Source: Planctomycetota bacterium
Lineage (GTDB): Bacteria > Planctomycetota > UBA8742 > UBA2392
Assembly (NCBI GenBank): GCA_003576915.1
Contig: QEVF01000035.1
Location: forward strand, 1-34,299
Reading direction: 5' to 3'
Length of the DNA: 34,299 nucleotides
Part shown: positions 1 to 7,348 of the stretch, one piece after another
How positions within the stretch are numbered: position 1 is the first letter of the stretch
Layout: the number at the start of each line of letters is the position of its first letter
Made by a program: the position numbers and the translations under genes
Notes under the pieces: generated by a model
Database searches by the model: none
Told to the model about the DNA's origin: nothing
Seen by the model: only the letters and a program-made list of their open reading frames with translations

Positions 1-1
1 C

Positions 2-79
2 TCAGAAAGGCCGCACCAGTCACTGAACTACATGAGCCCGGAACAGTTCCGGGCCCAACAACAGGAACAGGTGGCTTGA
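2..79 (+). CDS. IS3-family transposase (OrfB/integrase), C-terminal end only
   Basis: Reading from base 2 to the TGA at 77-79 gives 25 codons with the core RPHQSLNYMSPEQF. This matches the C-terminal signature of IS3-type DDE integrases, whose last segment typically reads like RPHxxLGYxTPxEF. The rest of the gene lies left of the window, so completeness and the catalytic DDE residues cannot be judged. About 20 bases after the stop the DNA reads TTTCGGGGGAGCACTACA, which could be the right terminal repeat because IS3 elements end in CA. That end is inferred, since the matching left end is not visible. The assignment is confident for so short a piece because the motif is characteristic. Confidence 0.8.
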   Translation, partial: SERPHQSLNYMSPEQFRAQQQEQVA

Positions 80-100
80 TTTCGGGGGAGCACTACAATA

Positions 101-487
101 ATGGCAAAGATTGAATCTCGCTACGCCGACGTTAGGTTGACGCTAGACACTCCCAGCTCTGTCAACCCAGACGAGGGACCGGCGAACCATCGTCATCACC
201 GCCTGCCACATGCCAAGTTGAATGCGGGTGAACGAACTCTTTGGGTAGCAGCCTCGGTTGGGAGCCAGCCTAAAGGACCCAAGCTAGGGGCGACGATTCG
301 AACTCCTGACACGCCGGATGATTCGGTGTCTTTCGTTGAAAAACTGCCTGCCGGGCACAATCTGGAGCGCGAGCGGCATGGAGAATGGGAGTATCTCGCC
401 GTGCCTCGGGAGTGCTTTGCCAAAGCAGGTAGATATCGCATCGACGTGGACGGTTACATGCCTTGTCTAGATTTTCTCACAGCATAA
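101..487 (+). CDS. Hypothetical protein next to an IS end
   Basis: This 128-residue protein is not recognised. It has no signal peptide, no membrane segment and no cysteine cluster; the middle is rich in Pro, Gly and His, and the C-terminal 50 residues look like beta strands. The ATG at 101 is preceded by a strong GGGGGAG ribosome-binding sequence about 10 bases upstream. By eye the GC content is lower than in neighbouring genes and the codon use is less G/C-biased at third positions. It begins only a few bases after the likely right end of an IS3 element, so recent acquisition or an IS passenger is plausible. It converges on thiC with a 40-base gap. Confidence 0.6.
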   Translation: MAKIESRYADVRLTLDTPSSVNPDEGPANHRHHRLPHAKLNAGERTLWVAASVGSQPKGPKLGATIRTPDTPDDSVSFVEKLPAGHNLERERHGEWEYLAVPRECFAKAGRYRIDVDGYMPCLDFLTA

Positions 488-527
488 TTGCGCGTCACGT
501 CGAACAAATCCTCGATGCGTTCTCTTT

Positions 528-2015
528 CTACTTCTTGTCGCGCAGGACTCTCTCTTTTGCGCGGGCAGGAGTGCCCACGCCACTGGATTCGGCGGGCGCC
601 ACCCACAGGCCGTTGTCGTCGAAGTAGCCTTCCTGGGCTTTCTTGGCGGCGATGGTGGCTTTCTTCCTTCTCAGGTCCTCGCGGTCCTTGCTCATCGGCA
701 TGGCCTTCAGGTCCGCCGGTGCGCGGCCTTTGCCTAAATCCGTGAAATTGTCCATGCGCACGGCGCATAGGTCGCCGCACATCGTGCACACGTCCGAGTC
801 GTAATCCTCGCTCGTTTCGCGGAACCTTCTGGCTTCCTTGGGGTCGATGGCACAGGCGAACATCGTTTCCCAGTCGAGCTTCTTGCGGGCCGCGCTCATT
901 TTGTCGTTGATGCGCTTGGCGTAGGGGATTCCTTTGCCGAGGTCGCCGGATTGCGCCGCGATGCGTGTTGCGATCACGCCTTGGCGCACGTCGTCGGCGT
1001 TGGGCAGGCGCAAATGCTCGGCTGGCGTCACATAGCAGAGCATGTCGGCGCCGGCAGCACTCGCTACCGCGCCGCCAATCGCTCCCGTGATGTGGTCGTA
1101 GCCCGCACCCGTGTCGATCGTCAGCGGGCCCAGCACGTAAAACGGCGCGCCGTGGCAGAGTCTCTTCTGCAAGAGGACGTTGGCCGCGATCTGGTTGATG
1201 GGTACGTGGCCCGGCCCCTCGATCATGACCTGCACGCCTTTGTCCCAGGCCCGCTTGGTCAGCTCGCCCAAGATAAGCAACTCCTGAATCTGCGCGGCGT
1301 CCGTCGCGTCGCCCGTGCCACCGGGACGCAGCGAGTCGCCCAGCGAGAAAGTCATGTCGTAGCGCGCGGCTATCTCGCAAAGCTCGTCAAAGAACTCGTA
1401 GAGCGGATTCTCCTTGCCCGTCGCGCGCATCCATGCCGCGTGCACGCTGCCGCCTTTGGAAACGATGCCGACGATGCGCTGGCGGCCGTCAACATACTTC
1501 AGGGTCTGCCGCGTGATGCCGCAATGAACGGTGATGTAATCCACGCCCTGCTCGCCCTGCTTCTCGACTTCGTTGAGCAGGCGGCGCGCGGTGAAATCGG
1601 CAAAGCTGCCGCCCTTTAGGATGTTGTCGCTCATGGCGCCGTAAATGGGCACGGTACCGACCATGACGCTGGAGTTCTTGATCACGCTTTCGCGGATGTG
1701 GTCAAGGTCCTGGTATCCGCTGGAGAGGTCCATGACGCTGTCGCTGCCGTACTCAATGGCGACCCGCAGCTTTTCCAGCTCTTCCTCGAGCTTGCCGTGA
1801 TCACTGCTGATGCCGAGGTTGGCGTTGACCTTCGTGCGCGTTCTCGCGCCGATGGCGCGCGGCGCAAAATGGTGGTTGACGTTCCTGGGAATGACAAGCT
1901 GGCCCGAAGCGACCAGATCACGGACTTCTTCCGGGGTCAGCTCTTCCTCGCGGGCCACATGGGCCATTTCCTCGGTGATCTTGCCCGCCCTGGCGGACTG
2001 AAGTTGAGTTGGCAT
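528..2015 (-). CDS. thiC: Phosphomethylpyrimidine synthase ThiC
   Basis: ThiC is a radical-SAM enzyme that converts 5-aminoimidazole ribotide into HMP phosphate, the pyrimidine half of thiamine. The 495 residues contain typical blocks: NANLGISSD, the GTVPIYGA segment, DYITVHCGITR, LGDSLRPGGTGDATD, MIEGPGHVP and the C-terminal iron-sulfur motif CTMCGDLC (Cys410, Cys413, Cys417). The spacing is CX2CX3C, one residue shorter than the CX2CX4C of the E. coli-type enzyme. It lacks the long N-terminal domain of proteobacterial ThiC. The last 22 or so residues form an extension encoded partly by a palindromic sequence. The gene lies 115 bases downstream of pdxA on the same strand; the gap has no CTGAGA or other TPP-riboswitch signature. 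Paralogous hydroxybenzimidazole synthases (BzaA/B/F) look similar, but ThiC is the more likely identity. Confidence 0.95.
   Translation of the reverse strand: MPTQLQSARAGKITEEMAHVAREEELTPEEVRDLVASGQLVIPRNVNHHFAPRAIGARTRTKVNANLGISSDHGKLEEELEKLRVAIEYGSDSVMDLSSGYQDLDHIRESVIKNSSVMVGTVPIYGAMSDNILKGGSFADFTARRLLNEVEKQGEQGVDYITVHCGITRQTLKYVDGRQRIVGIVSKGGSVHAAWMRATGKENPLYEFFDELCEIAARYDMTFSLGDSLRPGGTGDATDAAQIQELLILGELTKRAWDKGVQVMIEGPGHVPINQIAANVLLQKRLCHGAPFYVLGPLTIDTGAGYDHITGAIGGAVASAAGADMLCYVTPAEHLRLPNADDVRQGVIATRIAAQSGDLGKGIPYAKRINDKMSAARKKLDWETMFACAIDPKEARRFRETSEDYDSDVCTMCGDLCAVRMDNFTDLGKGRAPADLKAMPMSKDREDLRRKKATIAAKKAQEGYFDDNGLWVAPAESSGVGTPARAKERVLRDKK
563..576. repeat. Short palindromic repeat candidate inside the 3' end of thiC
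   Basis: GGGCAGGAGTGCCC forms a 4-bp GC stem with a six-base loop; flanking bases (GC before, ACGC after) can extend it with a bulge. It lies in the part of thiC that encodes the non-conserved C-terminal extension. I saw no second copy in this window, so repeat status rests on its position and palindromic form only. Confidence 0.3.
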
Positions 2016-2130
2016 GAAGTGCTCGCTTGTGTACGCCCCACCCGGACAACTGGACTAAACAAGTCCGATTCGCAGGCAAGAATAGAACCGCGCTGCCACC
2101 CTGCCAGTAGGGAAACAGGCCGGCACTTGG

Positions 2131-3267
2131 TCAGATAGCCGCGCGCTTGCGCTTGCCGGGCATTGAGCGCTTGATCGAAAGTTCATCGGCCAGCAGGAGC
2201 GCCTGGAGCATGGCGCCTTCGTCAGCCGTCTGGCGCCCTGCAATATCGAAGGCCGTACCGTGATCCGGTGCGGTGCGCACGACCGGCAGGCCCAAGGTCA
2301 GGTTGACACCGCTTTCGAAGGCCAGGGTCTTGACCGCAACGAGCCCCTGGTCATGGTACATGGCGACCACGGCGTCGAACTGACCTTTGCGGGCCTGGGC
2401 AAAGGCGCTGTCTGCGGCCAGGGGGCCAGCCAAGTGAATGCCCTTGGCATCGATGGCCTCCAGGGCGGGCCGAATCACTCGCTCTTCTTCGCGGCCAAAG
2501 CTGCCGCCTTCTCCGGCGTGGGGGTTGAGACCGCAGACGGCGATGCGCGGCCGGGCGATGCCGAAGTTCTCTGCCAGCGCCCGGGCAGTTATCAGTACTG
2601 TACGCTCGACGGCTTCGCGGGTCACGAGCTTGGGAACGCGGGCAAGGGGCTCGTGGATCGTCACGAGCGACACCCGCAGTCCGCCCCCCACCAGCATCAT
2701 GACGGGAAACTCAACGCCCGTGGCTTCGCCCAGGAACTCCGTCTGGCCGGAAAAATCAAAGCCGGCCTTCTGGGCCGACTCCTTGCAGATGGGTGCCGTA
2801 CACAGCGTGAACGACCAGCGATTGAGAAGGATTTCCACCGCGACATCAAGATAAAGCACGGCGCGTTCGCCCGCGAGTTTCTGGACCTTGCCTAACTTCA
2901 CCTTGTCGTCATCCGGCTGGCCGCAGTCGAGGAAAATGGGCCGCCAACACTGGCCCCTGCGCGGATGGAACTCCTCAAGGAAGTAATCCAGCGACTGAAC
3001 AGAGTCCTCGCAGGGCAGGATGTGATACTTGTGCATCTCCGCGGGCCGCGTGAGGTGTCGCGCGTAGAGCTGTGCATCGCCAATCACAAAAATCGGTCGA
3101 CGGTCCAGAATGGCGCGGCGGCGCATCAGGCGGCAGAGAGCCTTGTGGGTGACTTCTGGTCCGATGCCGGCGGGATCGCCGGAAGTAACAACGATGGGTG
3201 AATTCTGGTTCAAGGTGTAGACTCGCAGGTGTGGCGACAGGATAGGATTCCCGGAGACCTCTGCCAC
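2131..3267 (-). CDS. pdxA: 4-hydroxythreonine-4-phosphate dehydrogenase PdxA
   Basis: PdxA oxidises 4-phosphohydroxy-L-threonine in the DXP-dependent pyridoxal phosphate pathway, using NAD(P)+ and a divalent metal. Visible motifs are TSGDPAGIGPE (residues 28-38), VTIHEPLARVP (metal-ligand His205), CGLNPHAGEGGSFG (245-258), MYHDQGL (His305) and RTAPDHGTAFDIAG near the end. At 378 residues it is longer than the usual 330 or so, partly through an N-terminal tail. The start is a GTG four bases after the VWA gene stop, so translation may be coupled. One active-site position is unusual: the family GHTE motif reads GQTE here (Gln175; codon CAG). The PdxA2 branch (threonate/erythronate catabolism) is an alternative, but no four-carbon acid catabolic genes lie nearby and thiC follows, favouring a cofactor role. 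Confidence 0.9.
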   Translation of the reverse strand: MAEVSGNPILSPHLRVYTLNQNSPIVVTSGDPAGIGPEVTHKALCRLMRRRAILDRRPIFVIGDAQLYARHLTRPAEMHKYHILPCEDSVQSLDYFLEEFHPRRGQCWRPIFLDCGQPDDDKVKLGKVQKLAGERAVLYLDVAVEILLNRWSFTLCTAPICKESAQKAGFDFSGQTEFLGEATGVEFPVMMLVGGGLRVSLVTIHEPLARVPKLVTREAVERTVLITARALAENFGIARPRIAVCGLNPHAGEGGSFGREEERVIRPALEAIDAKGIHLAGPLAADSAFAQARKGQFDAVVAMYHDQGLVAVKTLAFESGVNLTLGLPVVRTAPDHGTAFDIAGRQTADEGAMLQALLLADELSIKRSMPGKRKRAAI

Positions 3268-3271
3268 GGCG

Positions 3272-5800
3272 CTAGCTTCGGCGGCGTATCAACCGCTCCA
3301 GCGGCATGAGCGCCAGCATCAGGGCCAGCGCCCAGATCACGGGTGCCAGCGCCTTTTCACGACGCACGGTGACATCGGGCGAGCGGGGCTGCAGGGGCGA
3401 CCGCCCGTCGGGCTCTACTTGCACGCGCTGTGCCGAGTCCGGGGGTGCCTCGAGCGTCAGCCAGACATCTCCCAGCACGCGGCGCTCCGAACCCAGGGCC
3501 TCTATGACCTCTGCGGCTCCTTCCTCCAGCGTGCCTTCGCGCGCAACGAGGCGGCCGTCTTTCAGTTCCAGTGGTGTCTCTCCCCGCTCCGTACGAAGCC
3601 CGTAACGCGCGCCCTCGATGGGGTCCAGGACACCGATGCCGCCCGTCGTCGCCCGACCAAACAGGCGCGGCTGAGGATCTTCGCGCGGCGTGAGGTAACG
3701 CAGGGCCTGAGCTGCCAGCCGGGGCCACTCCGCCCACGACGCGACATCGCCTAAACTTGACGGGTCAAGCCCTGAGGACCAGAAAGCGACGCGCCCCAAA
3801 CCGAAACTGCTTACAGCCAGGGCGACGGGTTGAGCCTCGCCTCGTTCATCGGAGGCCAGGCCCAGGGCCAGGGCCGCCTCCTGGCGCAACTGGCAGCGCG
3901 CGTACCTGAGCAGTCTCGGGCGCGGCTCGGGCAGATCGCGCATCCCCAGAAGCTGCGAGCCAACGGGCGTCAGGGTCAGGGCAAACCGGCCCTCAAGCAC
4001 GTCCAGCCGGGGGTCCTTGGGAGTTTCGACGGGGCGCTTCTGGCGTTCGCGCTCGCGGCGCTGCATTTCGTCGTCGTAGGCCTTATAGGCGAACTCCACC
4101 GCGTTGACGAAAATCACCGGCGCCGACCTGGCCGACTCGGCGTCGTTGGCAATCTTGGCGAACTCAGGCTTGGTGGCGAGGTTCTGGATGACCCGCCTTG
4201 CCGCCCGAACATCCGGCGCCTCGCCGATGAACCCGTCGCCAATTCCCAGTGCAACTATGTTGATGCCCTTGGACATGGCGCGTATGGCCAATTCCCGGTG
4301 GTTGCGGACCTTGCCCCCGGGGTCGTCCTTGTCAGCGCCGTCGGTGAGCACCACAACCACCTTGACGGCGCTTTTCTCTTTCTCCGCCACGTCCAGGGCC
4401 TCGCTGACGGCTCCGTAAATGTCCGTGTTGAATCCGGCCTCGAAGTTGCGGTCGCCCTTGAGAGAAAGCAGATCCCGGGCGATCAACTCCCGGTCAAAGG
4501 GCGCGATGACCTTCGGGGCGGGGCGCCACTCGCGGCTGAGAGTAAAGCTGAGCACCCCCGCACGATCCCAGGGGTCCAGCTTGGCCAAAGCCTGCTTCAC
4601 GGCCTCCACCGCAATGCGCCACCGCGTGCTGCCTGTGCCGATGGCCGTGTCCATACTGCCGCTGCGGTCAATGACAAACAGAATGCTCACGGCCGCGACT
4701 TCGGCTTTGCCGATCTCCTCTTCAATGGGCGGGTCCGGCGGCTTTTCCTGTCTTTGCTCCAGGAGACGAACCGGAAGCAGCTCGCGAAATCCCGTGTCCA
4801 GGTAAGCGCGATTGGTGCCCGCCGCACCATCGCCCGTCACGAACAGGCCCCCGCCGTTGGCGACAAAGCGGGCCAAGTCGCGCGACTGGCTGGAAGTCAG
4901 GCTCACCCCGGCACTGACCGGCATCACCACGACTTCGCACTCCCTGAGCATGGCCGACGTCAGGGTGCGCGGCTCCACCCGACTACGCGTGAAGCTGGGC
5001 GCCAGCCGCGCCAGCCGTGTGAACGCTACTTCATCGAACCCCAGGGCCATCAGGCGCGGCGGGGCGCCGACGCGCACCACGTGGCCGACACGCTGCACCA
5101 CGGTTCCATCGCGGCCGACCAACTCGCTCGTCAGGATGTGGCGGCCGGGCGGCAGTTCCGCGCGCGGAAATGCCACCTGCTCCGGCGCCTGGACCTCACG
5201 GACCTCGACTTCCTGTCCGTTGACGGCAAAGCGCAGACGCACTTGTGAGGTTCCCGCCAGCGAGAGAGAACCGTCAAAGGCTTCCCCCGGTGCCAGGCTC
5301 GCGGGAGCAAGCCACTGCCCCAACCATGCGTCCCTGGCCTCCAAAGCCCGCGGGGCCAAGACGGCAACGCAGGGCACGTTCAGCGCCCGTACCAGAGCAC
5401 AGGCGTCCCGCGCGGAAATCTCCTCGGTTGAGTGAATCTCCACCATCGTCGGCGGATGCCCCAGCGCCAAAGCGTTACGAACACGGGCGGCAAAGACCTG
5501 CGGTTCTTCAGAAAACCAACTCTGGCCCCGGACAGGTTGCCACGGTCCGGCCAGCCTGAGTACCCAGACTCCAGCCGGGTCAAAGCGTTCTTCGCGCGGT
5601 TCGTCCACAACGGGAGACGCCAAAGCCAATCCGACGAGCGCCAGCGCGGCCACGCGCATCGGCCCCGCAAAGGCCCGCACGGCACCGGGCTGACGCCGCA
5701 CAAGGGCCCCGGCGCCAAGCGCCAGCGCGCCGGTGACAAAGGCCAGCGCCAGCCAGGCCGGATGCTCGAACGTTACGGAAGACAGGCGAGGCCAGTCCAT
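3272..5800 (-). CDS. Membrane protein with a VWA domain inserted in a glutamine-amidotransferase-like domain
   Basis: This 842-residue protein has two N-terminal membrane segments (about 13-33 and 46-63) and one near the C-terminus (about 818-836), as in BatA-like and planctomycete VWA membrane proteins. A class I amidotransferase-like fold starts around 245 (segment DLARFVANGGGLFVTGDG near 308-324) and appears to resume near 640-760 (SFGLGRVAFWSSGLD). Between them lies a VWA domain with an intact MIDAS: DRSGSM (378-383), Thr459 in FNTDIYG and LTDGAD (485-490). A charged stretch at about 580-600 follows. No catalytic Cys of an active amidotransferase is apparent, so a binding or scaffold role is more likely. 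A TATACT hexamer ends six bases before the ATG and no Shine-Dalgarno is visible, so the mRNA may be leaderless. It leads a probable unit with pdxA and thiC; functional linkage to vitamins is unclear. Confidence 0.75.
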   Translation of the reverse strand: MDWPRLSSVTFEHPAWLALAFVTGALALGAGALVRRQPGAVRAFAGPMRVAALALVGLALASPVVDEPREERFDPAGVWVLRLAGPWQPVRGQSWFSEEPQVFAARVRNALALGHPPTMVEIHSTEEISARDACALVRALNVPCVAVLAPRALEARDAWLGQWLAPASLAPGEAFDGSLSLAGTSQVRLRFAVNGQEVEVREVQAPEQVAFPRAELPPGRHILTSELVGRDGTVVQRVGHVVRVGAPPRLMALGFDEVAFTRLARLAPSFTRSRVEPRTLTSAMLRECEVVVMPVSAGVSLTSSQSRDLARFVANGGGLFVTGDGAAGTNRAYLDTGFRELLPVRLLEQRQEKPPDPPIEEEIGKAEVAAVSILFVIDRSGSMDTAIGTGSTRWRIAVEAVKQALAKLDPWDRAGVLSFTLSREWRPAPKVIAPFDRELIARDLLSLKGDRNFEAGFNTDIYGAVSEALDVAEKEKSAVKVVVVLTDGADKDDPGGKVRNHRELAIRAMSKGINIVALGIGDGFIGEAPDVRAARRVIQNLATKPEFAKIANDAESARSAPVIFVNAVEFAYKAYDDEMQRRERERQKRPVETPKDPRLDVLEGRFALTLTPVGSQLLGMRDLPEPRPRLLRYARCQLRQEAALALGLASDERGEAQPVALAVSSFGLGRVAFWSSGLDPSSLGDVASWAEWPRLAAQALRYLTPREDPQPRLFGRATTGGIGVLDPIEGARYGLRTERGETPLELKDGRLVAREGTLEEGAAEVIEALGSERRVLGDVWLTLEAPPDSAQRVQVEPDGRSPLQPRSPDVTVRREKALAPVIWALALMLALMPLERLIRRRS

Positions 5801-5806
5801 GGCGCG

Positions 5807-5812
5807 AGTATA
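5807..5812 (-). promoter_or_regulatory. -10 hexamer (TATACT) of a probable leaderless promoter
   Basis: TATACT lies exactly six bases before the ATG at 5800 of the VWA membrane gene, preceded by TGC (an extended -10 TGn). This spacing would put the transcription start at or next to the A of ATG. No -35 box is clear and there is no Shine-Dalgarno sequence. Confidence 0.5.
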
Positions 5813-5919
5813 GCAGCGCCCAAGCGCAGCCTCCCCTCACTGGCAAAAACACGTGCTGCAAAGCATAGTGCCGCGCCTTGCAGGCGGACGACCCGGCATT
5901 CTGAACAGGAATCAAGACC

Positions 5920-7272
5920 ATGGCCTTCGTAGAAATCCGCGATCTTCACAAGCACATCGGCCAGACCGTTGATGTTCGAGGGTGGCTCTACAACAAGCGC
6001 GGCTCGGGCAAGATCCAGTTCCTTCAGATCCGCGACGGCACCGGCTTTGTCCAGGCCGTCATGGGCAAGCAGGACGCGACCGAAGCGGAGTTTCTGGCAG
6101 CGTCGGGGCTTGGCATTGAAAGCAGCATCGAGGTCGCCGGTGAAGTGCGTGAAGACAAACGCTCACCCATCGGTGTGGAGCTGACCTGCCGCCGGCTCAA
6201 AGTGCTGCAGGAGGTCAAGGATTACCCCATCCAGATCACCAAGGATGTGCCCAACATTGACTGGCTTCTGGACCGACGCCACCTGTGGGTGCGTTCCCGG
6301 AAGCCTCATGCCATCCTGAAGGTGCGCAGCGAGGCCGTTCAGGCCATTCGCGACTTCTATTATCAGAACGGCTTTGTGTTGTTCGACGCCCCGGTGTTCA
6401 CGCCCGCAAGCTGCGAAGGCACGAGCACGCTGTTCGAAGTTCCCTACTTCGACGAGAAGGCCTACCTGACTCAGAGCGGCCAGCTTTACGGAGAAAGCGG
6501 CGCCATGGCCTTTGGCAAGGTTGTGGTGTTCGGGCCTACCTTCCGCGCCGAGAAGAGCAAGACGCGCCGGCACCTCACCGAGTTCTGGATGGTGGAGCCC
6601 GAGGTCGCCTTTCTCGAACTGGACGGGATCATGGACCTTGCCGAAAGCCAGATCCGCTTTGTCGTGCAGCGATGCCTGGAGCGCTGCAAAGAAGAACTCA
6701 AGACACTGGAGCGCGACATCAGCAGGCTGGAGCCCGTCGCCAAACCCTTCCCCCGAATCAGTTACAAGGATGCCCAGAAGCGCCTCGTCGAGCTCAAGGC
6801 TGAGTTCGAGAAGTCCGCTGATCCCGATAAGCAGAAACTGGCCAAGGACATCCTCAAGAACGGTCTGGGCGACGACATGGGTGCAGCCGACGAAACTGCC
6901 ATCTCGATGCAGTACGACCGGCCCGTGATGATTCACCGCTATCCCGCCGCCGTAAAGGCCTTCTACATGAAGCGCGACCCGGCCGATCCGGAGTACGTGC
7001 TGGGCGTGGACGTGATTGCGCCGGAAGGCGTGGGTGAAATCGTAGGTGGCGCCCAGCGCGAGGACGACCTCGAAGTACTTCTGGCGCGCATCCGTGAACA
7101 CAACATCCCCATGGAAAGTATCGACTGGTACGTCGACCTGCGACGCTTCGGCACGGTGCCTCACGGCGGCTTTGGCATGGGCGTGGAGCGCTGCGTCCAG
7201 TGGATTTGCGGCTGCGAGCACGTGCGTGAAACGATTCCGTTTCCGCGCACGATTTACCGCACGAAGCCCTGA
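5920..7272 (+). CDS. asnS: Asparagine--tRNA ligase
   Basis: AsnRS charges tRNA-Asn with asparagine. The 450-residue length fits the bacterial enzyme. An N-terminal OB-fold anticodon-binding domain (1-105; GWLYNKRGSGKIQFLQIRDG) precedes a class II catalytic core. Motif 2 is FRAEKSKTRRHLTEFWMVEPE-like (208-228, with the FRAE start) and motif 3 spans about 416-443 (GGFGMGVERCVQWICG). The short GTSTLFEV and YLTQSGQLYGE segments are characteristic of AsnRS rather than AspRS. The ATG is preceded by AGGA 10 bases upstream. It starts a co-directional run of genes. Because AsnRS is present, the GatB encoded nearby is more likely needed for Gln-tRNA formation than for Asn-tRNA. Confidence 0.95.
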   Translation: MAFVEIRDLHKHIGQTVDVRGWLYNKRGSGKIQFLQIRDGTGFVQAVMGKQDATEAEFLAASGLGIESSIEVAGEVREDKRSPIGVELTCRRLKVLQEVKDYPIQITKDVPNIDWLLDRRHLWVRSRKPHAILKVRSEAVQAIRDFYYQNGFVLFDAPVFTPASCEGTSTLFEVPYFDEKAYLTQSGQLYGESGAMAFGKVVVFGPTFRAEKSKTRRHLTEFWMVEPEVAFLELDGIMDLAESQIRFVVQRCLERCKEELKTLERDISRLEPVAKPFPRISYKDAQKRLVELKAEFEKSADPDKQKLAKDILKNGLGDDMGAADETAISMQYDRPVMIHRYPAAVKAFYMKRDPADPEYVLGVDVIAPEGVGEIVGGAQREDDLEVLLARIREHNIPMESIDWYVDLRRFGTVPHGGFGMGVERCVQWICGCEHVRETIPFPRTIYRTKP

Positions 7273-7348
7273 TTGCCTTTCTGCAAACCCCGCCGGCAAA
7301 CTAGGCTTGTGGGTGTGAAGCCTCCAGCCGCACAACCGGGAACCGCCA

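Noticed and set aside
2016..2130. TPP riboswitch before thiC
   Set aside because: Neither the CTGAGA box nor the second conserved TPP-binding segment is present on the minus strand.
3830..5248. 472-residue plus-strand open frame
   Set aside because: It lies wholly antisense to the VWA membrane gene, which has clear motifs; GC-rich DNA often gives long antisense frames.
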